Below are positions 60,353 through 64,000 of a stretch of DNA of 64,000 nt, in pieces. Both the position numbers and the translations under genes were made by a program. The notes under the pieces are model-generated. The model was not told the origin of the DNA. It saw only the letters and a list, made by a program, of their open reading frames with translations, and made no database searches. The stretch comes from Pseudobdellovibrionaceae bacterium (GTDB taxonomy: Bacteria; Bdellovibrionota; Bdellovibrionia; Bdellovibrionales; JAMPXM01), in the NCBI GenBank assembly GCA_947462815.1, contig CANHQR010000003.1, forward strand, positions 1 through 64,000. The letters are read 5' to 3'. The first letter of the stretch is position 1, and the number at the start of each line of letters is the position of its first letter.

Positions 60353-61504
60353 ATGTCATCCAACCTCCTGCGCTTCAACCTTCCGTCGATCACCGAACGC
60401 GAGTGGGCTTATGTGCGTCAGTCGTTGGAGTCTCGACACCTCTCGGGCGACGGAGGGTTCACACATCAAGTGCATGCTTGGCTCAAGGACAACACTCGCT
60501 CCGCGCATGCTTTGTTCGTTCACTCCTGCACCGCCGCACTCGAAATGTCGGCTCTGCTTTGTAATCTCAAACCTGGCGACGAAGTCATCATGCCGAGCTT
60601 CACATTCGTTTCCACAGCGAACGCTGTGGTTTTGCGAGGGGCCCAACCCGTCTTTGTCGACATTCGTCCCGACACTCTGAACATCGACGAAAACAAAATT
60701 GAAGCCGCCATCACGCCGAAGACTAAAGCCATCTTTGTCGTACATTACGCAGGTGTCGCCTGTGAGATGGACAGCATTCTCGCTCTCGCCGAGCGACATA
60801 AACTCAAAGTTGTCGAAGACGCGGCTCAGGGCCTCATGGCGAAGTACAAAGGGCGCGCTCTCGGCGCCATGGGCGACTTCGGCTGCCTGAGCTTTCATGA
60901 AACAAAGAATCTCGTCAGCGGTGAGGGGGGAGCCCTATTGGTTCGCCATGAAGAACTCGCCCTTCGAGCTGAGATTCTTCGCGAGAAAGGGACCAACCGT
61001 TCGCAGTTTTTTCGCGGCCAGGTCGACAAGTACACTTGGGTTGACGTGGGCTCGTCGTACCTTCCCAGTGATCTCCTCGCCGCGCTTCTGATGGCTCAAC
61101 TCGAGCGCGCCCAAGAAATCACCCAACAGCGTTTGAAAGTTTGGGAGATCTACCATAGGGAATTCATCAGTCTCGAGCGCCATGGCGTCCGGCGCCCTTT
61201 TGTACCATCAAACTGTGAGCACAACGCCCACATGTACTACCTCATCACGAATTCGCTCGAGGAACGCACGCATTTGATTCAGTTCCTCAAAGATCTCAAG
61301 ATCCAAGCTCCCTTCCACTACGTTCCCTTGCACACGAGCCCCGCGGGCCGGCGCTTCTCACGAGCTCACGGTCAGCTCACACAGACCGAGCAACTCTCGG
61401 ATCGCTTGGTCCGTCTGCCACTTCACGCCGAGCTGCGAGCCGAAGATCAAGCGCGGATCACCCAAGCCGTTCACGACTTCTACCAAAAAACCTTCCCGTC
61501 ATGA
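60353..61504 (+). CDS. wecE: DegT-family sugar aminotransferase, WecE/RffA-like
   Basis: A protein of 383 residues, PLP-dependent. The PLP-lysine motif is FHETKNLVSGEGGALL (about residues 183-198), the WecE/RffA signature of dTDP-4-dehydro-6-deoxyglucose aminotransferase that makes dTDP-Fuc4N. Other marks: HSCTAALEMSALLCNLKPGD, EVIMPSFTFVSTANAVVLRG, VEDAAQGLMAKYKGRALG. It supplies a 4-amino-6-deoxy sugar to the transferases next to it. No Shine-Dalgarno is evident before ATG 60353. Its stop overlaps the next gene in an ATGA. Nucleotide-sugar specificity is inferred from motif similarity. Confidence 0.9.
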   Translation: MSSNLLRFNLPSITEREWAYVRQSLESRHLSGDGGFTHQVHAWLKDNTRSAHALFVHSCTAALEMSALLCNLKPGDEVIMPSFTFVSTANAVVLRGAQPVFVDIRPDTLNIDENKIEAAITPKTKAIFVVHYAGVACEMDSILALAERHKLKVVEDAAQGLMAKYKGRALGAMGDFGCLSFHETKNLVSGEGGALLVRHEELALRAEILREKGTNRSQFFRGQVDKYTWVDVGSSYLPSDLLAALLMAQLERAQEITQQRLKVWEIYHREFISLERHGVRRPFVPSNCEHNAHMYYLITNSLEERTHLIQFLKDLKIQAPFHYVPLHTSPAGRRFSRAHGQLTQTEQLSDRLVRLPLHAELRAEDQARITQAVHDFYQKTFPS

Positions 61505-62649
61505 GACGAATTCTGCACATCTCGACAGGGCCAAGCTTCTCTGGCGCCGAAGCCTACGCCTTGCAGACGGCGCTCTTTCAAAAGCAGCGCGGACATGATG
61601 TGCACTTTTTCACAGCTGGCTCAACCGCTCTCGCCGCGAAGGCTCAGATTGAACAACTGGAAGTTCACACCCTTTGGCCTGACCTCAAGTTTGATGTTCT
61701 CCATCTGCACTCCACTCAAGAACTCAAGGCCTTTTGGTGGCGAATTGCCGCTCGAAAACTCGTCGCTCGCTTTGACCGCAGCGCTTTGGTGCGACGGCCA
61801 TTGATCATTCTCCAACCTCACATTTGGATTGATCATTCCAAACGAGACCCGCTCCACTCCATTCCTTACTCGCAAGTTGATCTCGTATTGGCTTCGTCTC
61901 GTCCTCACCTCGAAACTCTTAAGAGGTATCTGCCCGTTCCTTCCGCTCGTTTTGCGCTCCTTCCCTATGGTCGAGATCTCACCAAGATCCAAAGCGAACT
62001 CATGGAGCGTCCGGCCGCACGATCTGCACTCCAACTTCCACATGATGCCCTCGTGATCGGTGCTGTGGGCCGAGTTGACGCCGGCAAAGGTACGAGGGAA
62101 TTTTTCGCTGCTGCACAGTCTTTGTCGGCGCGTGACCCTCGCCTGCACTTTGTATGGATTGGCGCTCCGACCAGCGATGACCCCAAAGCCGTGCGACTGC
62201 ACGACGAACTCACCGAGACTCTCCGCCACTCTCCGACACGCCATCAACTGCACATGCCCGGCGCTCTGCCGCAATCCTACAAGTATCTCCACGCCTTCGA
62301 CTTAAACGTGCTTCCCACTTACAAAGAGTGCTTCGCGCTGTCTCTTCTCGAGGCGATGGCGGCGGGCGTTCCCTCTCTCGCGACGAGCTCGGGTGGGTCT
62401 CCTGAAGTGATTCGCGAAGGTGAAACAGGTTGGCTTTTCGAACCGCGCTCCACATCTTCTCTGATCTCGAGCCTCGAACGCGCACTGCAAGACTCAACAT
62501 CCTGGCACCATCTCGCGAAAACCGCGCAAGCTCTTGTTCGAGAGAAACATGACTTACCCTTCGTTCAACAACAGCTCGAAAATCTGCTCACCACTCACTT
62601 GCTCAATCTCCGAACCCACGGTCAAGCTGCGAGCAAAATCGAAACATGA
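61501..62649 (+). CDS. Family 4 glycosyltransferase
   Basis: A protein of 382 residues. It begins RILHISTGPSFSGAEAYALQ, the GT4 acceptor loop. The donor domain shows LVIGAVGRVDAGKGTREFFA and, near the end, CFALSLLEAMAAGVPSLATS followed by GGSPEVIREGETGWLFEP, with the catalytic Glu in the usual place. It probably adds the amino sugar made by the WecE-like enzyme, or a neighbouring residue, to a glycan. ATGA overlaps at both ends link transaminase, transferase and membrane protein into one unit. Confidence 0.92.
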   Translation: MRRILHISTGPSFSGAEAYALQTALFQKQRGHDVHFFTAGSTALAAKAQIEQLEVHTLWPDLKFDVLHLHSTQELKAFWWRIAARKLVARFDRSALVRRPLIILQPHIWIDHSKRDPLHSIPYSQVDLVLASSRPHLETLKRYLPVPSARFALLPYGRDLTKIQSELMERPAARSALQLPHDALVIGAVGRVDAGKGTREFFAAAQSLSARDPRLHFVWIGAPTSDDPKAVRLHDELTETLRHSPTRHQLHMPGALPQSYKYLHAFDLNVLPTYKECFALSLLEAMAAGVPSLATSSGGSPEVIREGETGWLFEPRSTSSLISSLERALQDSTSWHHLAKTAQALVREKHDLPFVQQQLENLLTTHLLNLRTHGQAASKIET

Positions 62650-63941
62650 AACTCCGGCATGCGATTTTCTTTGTTTGGGTTTGGGTTCTTCTGGCCGGAT
62701 TCATTCGCGAGGGCGATCTGCGTGCCTACGGACTCCAGCTGGCTGGAGCCGAGGCACTGGTGGATCGAGGAGCACTCGAGCTCGGTCATTCCGCCGTTCC
62801 GGAACTGAATCCTCAAGGCGACGTCTTCGCTCACAACTCCTCACTGCATCCCGCCAAGCAACCGGGTCAATTCTTTTGGAGTGCGGCGGCTTACGCAATC
62901 GTGAAGACTCTGGGACCAAGCTTCGCTGAGCAATTCATAACCGCAGCCGCCTGGACAACTTGGCTCTCGGGCACTCTGGCGGTGGCGCTGATCGCCCTCG
63001 GCCTGCTCATCATCTTTGAGCAACTCACCCCCACGCGCCAAGGCCTCAACCTCACACTCGCCCTGCTCACTATTCTCGGGACGCCACTTTGGGTTTATAG
63101 CGGTGTCGCCCATCACGACACGATGGCGATGTGTTTTGTGACATGGGCCTTCCTCGCCTGGCTCAATTCCCGTTTGATCACGGCTTCATTTCTACTCGCT
63201 GTCAGCACCTTCTTTTCCCTGCTCGTCGCACCCGGGGTGTTGGGCATCGCAGCTCTCGTCCTATGGCACTCGCGGCGCGATCTTGGAATCTTGATCAAGT
63301 TCCTCGTCGGCTTCATTCCGGGCCTCGCACCGAACTTGTTCTACAACTGGCTCACCTTCGGCTCTCCATGGATGCCGGCCAATATCGCCGGCGACTATGC
63401 TGACACCTATTTCAAACCTTCACTCGCCAACCTCGTGGACAAACTCATCACGTATTTTGGCTGGGGCGAGCTCAGTCTTTGGGTCTATGCGCCGTTGACA
63501 GGTGCGGCCGTCTTGATTGCAGCTCGCCATCTCGCGCCGCAAGCCAAACTTCTGGAGCTGATCCGCTTGAAGTTCGCATTTCTCGGACCGATCCTCCTGT
63601 ACATCGTCGGCATGGAGACCATCGGACACTGTCAGTTTGGTGCACGCTACCTCATGCCGATTTATGTGCTGAGCCTAATCGGACTGGCGCATGCGTCTCA
63701 CCGCGTGCTTCTCGCACTTTCACCGCTCGCGATTTGGAGTGTTGCCTCGAACTATGCGGGCGCCCAAAGCGGCAGCATGCGCTGTGATCTTTCGCACTTT
63801 CTGAATTTTCAATACTGGAATTCACAAATCGCGGCAGACGTGTTTCCAGCGCGAGGCCCCGCTCTCTGGTTGAGCCTCATCATCCTAAGCCTCGCACTCA
63901 GCCTTTGCTGGCGAGCTCCGCGACTCTTCAAGCGCTCGTAA
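62646..63941 (+). CDS. Polytopic membrane protein of the glycan cluster, GT-C-like
   Basis: A protein of 431 residues with about ten membrane helices. The first loop has acidic residues (FIREGDLRAYGLQLAGAEAL) and the next contains HNSSLHPAKQPGQFFWSAAA, resembling the first periplasmic loop of GT-C/ArnT-like transferases, but the usual catalytic DE is not clear. FYNWLTFGSPWMPAN in the middle is also reminiscent of that superfamily. It may be a membrane glycosyltransferase or a polymer ligase/flippase. It starts in an ATGA with the GT4 gene. Convergent with the next gene, 2 bp between stops. Confidence 0.75.
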   Translation: MKLRHAIFFVWVWVLLAGFIREGDLRAYGLQLAGAEALVDRGALELGHSAVPELNPQGDVFAHNSSLHPAKQPGQFFWSAAAYAIVKTLGPSFAEQFITAAAWTTWLSGTLAVALIALGLLIIFEQLTPTRQGLNLTLALLTILGTPLWVYSGVAHHDTMAMCFVTWAFLAWLNSRLITASFLLAVSTFFSLLVAPGVLGIAALVLWHSRRDLGILIKFLVGFIPGLAPNLFYNWLTFGSPWMPANIAGDYADTYFKPSLANLVDKLITYFGWGELSLWVYAPLTGAAVLIAARHLAPQAKLLELIRLKFAFLGPILLYIVGMETIGHCQFGARYLMPIYVLSLIGLAHASHRVLLALSPLAIWSVASNYAGAQSGSMRCDLSHFLNFQYWNSQIAADVFPARGPALWLSLIILSLALSLCWRAPRLFKRS

Positions 63942-63943
63942 AA

Positions 63944-64000
63944 TCAGAGCACAGCTTTTTTCACAGCCTCGATCACACGCTCGACATGTTCCATCGGCAT
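63944..64000 (-). CDS. C-terminal end of a gene continuing beyond the window
   Basis: The minus-strand frame from the window edge to a TGA at 63946-63944 is open and encodes the last 18 residues, ending in MEHVERVIEAVKKAVL. This amphipathic end looks like the C-terminus of a PLP-dependent transferase or related enzyme, but that is a guess. It is too short to assign and rests on open frame plus plausible helix only. Confidence 0.45.
   Translation of the reverse strand: MPMEHVERVIEAVKKAVL

Overview
This 64 kb window is a chromosomal segment of a GC-rich, Gram-negative bacterium. Several features point to Bdellovibrionota (Bdellovibrio and relatives). There is a TIGR02147-type regulator, a family best known from Bdellovibrio and Fibrobacter. 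Many proteins are lineage-restricted exported proteins or lipoproteins, some with odd lipoboxes such as YQN-C. GbsR-type regulators occur in two copies. Lipopolysaccharide-type sugar genes (heptose kinase, GT9 transferase, 4-amino-sugar transaminase) confirm an outer membrane. I see no phage, insertion sequence, CRISPR array, rRNA or tRNA.

Left part (1-20 kb). A 5'-truncated histidine kinase and a DUF1287 protein are followed by a tightly coupled minus-strand operon (8102 to 1972). It encodes a fusion of an RnfD/NqrB-like (UnbU-like) membrane domain to an FG-GAP/ASPIC-UnbV domain, a GNAT-like protein, a Rieske oxygenase and a second GNAT-like protein. A six-helix membrane protein is divergent from it. 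This operon is the best candidate for an undescribed system. Next come a scramblase-like protein, an NhaR-like LysR regulator, HtpX, TetR and TIGR02147 regulators, an exported HExxH/beta-barrel protein, a lipoprotein, and Fur translationally coupled to a pseudouridine synthase-methyltransferase fusion.

Middle (20-43 kb). Arginine biosynthesis is nearly complete, as divergent units argC-J-B-F-argR and argG-H. They share a promoter region of about 90 bp packed with ArgR-box-like repeats. After a TlpA-like thioredoxin, QueF and a secreted serpin comes a GDP-heptose/glycan cluster (hddA, hddC, epimerase, GT4). Then follow a DUF2799 lipoprotein, a GT39-like membrane transferase, a trypsin-like lipoprotein protease whose ribosome binding site lies in a nested hairpin, a SpoU methyltransferase, a CinA-like protein and a TIGR01777/SRPBCC protein.

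Right part (43-64 kb). Two paralogous GbsR/MarR regulators flank a DNA photolyase. An ABC1 kinase and an acyl-CoA dehydrogenase precede the carotenoid operon crtY-E-I-B, which would give beta-carotene. Then come a class II (B12-dependent) ribonucleotide reductase, an A-type Fe-S carrier, an OsmC protein and a DUF1513-like protein. The window ends with a second glycan cluster: GT9, WecE-like transaminase, GT4, a polytopic membrane protein, and the C-terminal end of one more minus-strand gene.

Start codons were moved from the longest reading frame where a Shine-Dalgarno sequence, a signal peptide or a stop-start overlap supports it. All functional calls rest on reading the translated sequence; no database search was run.
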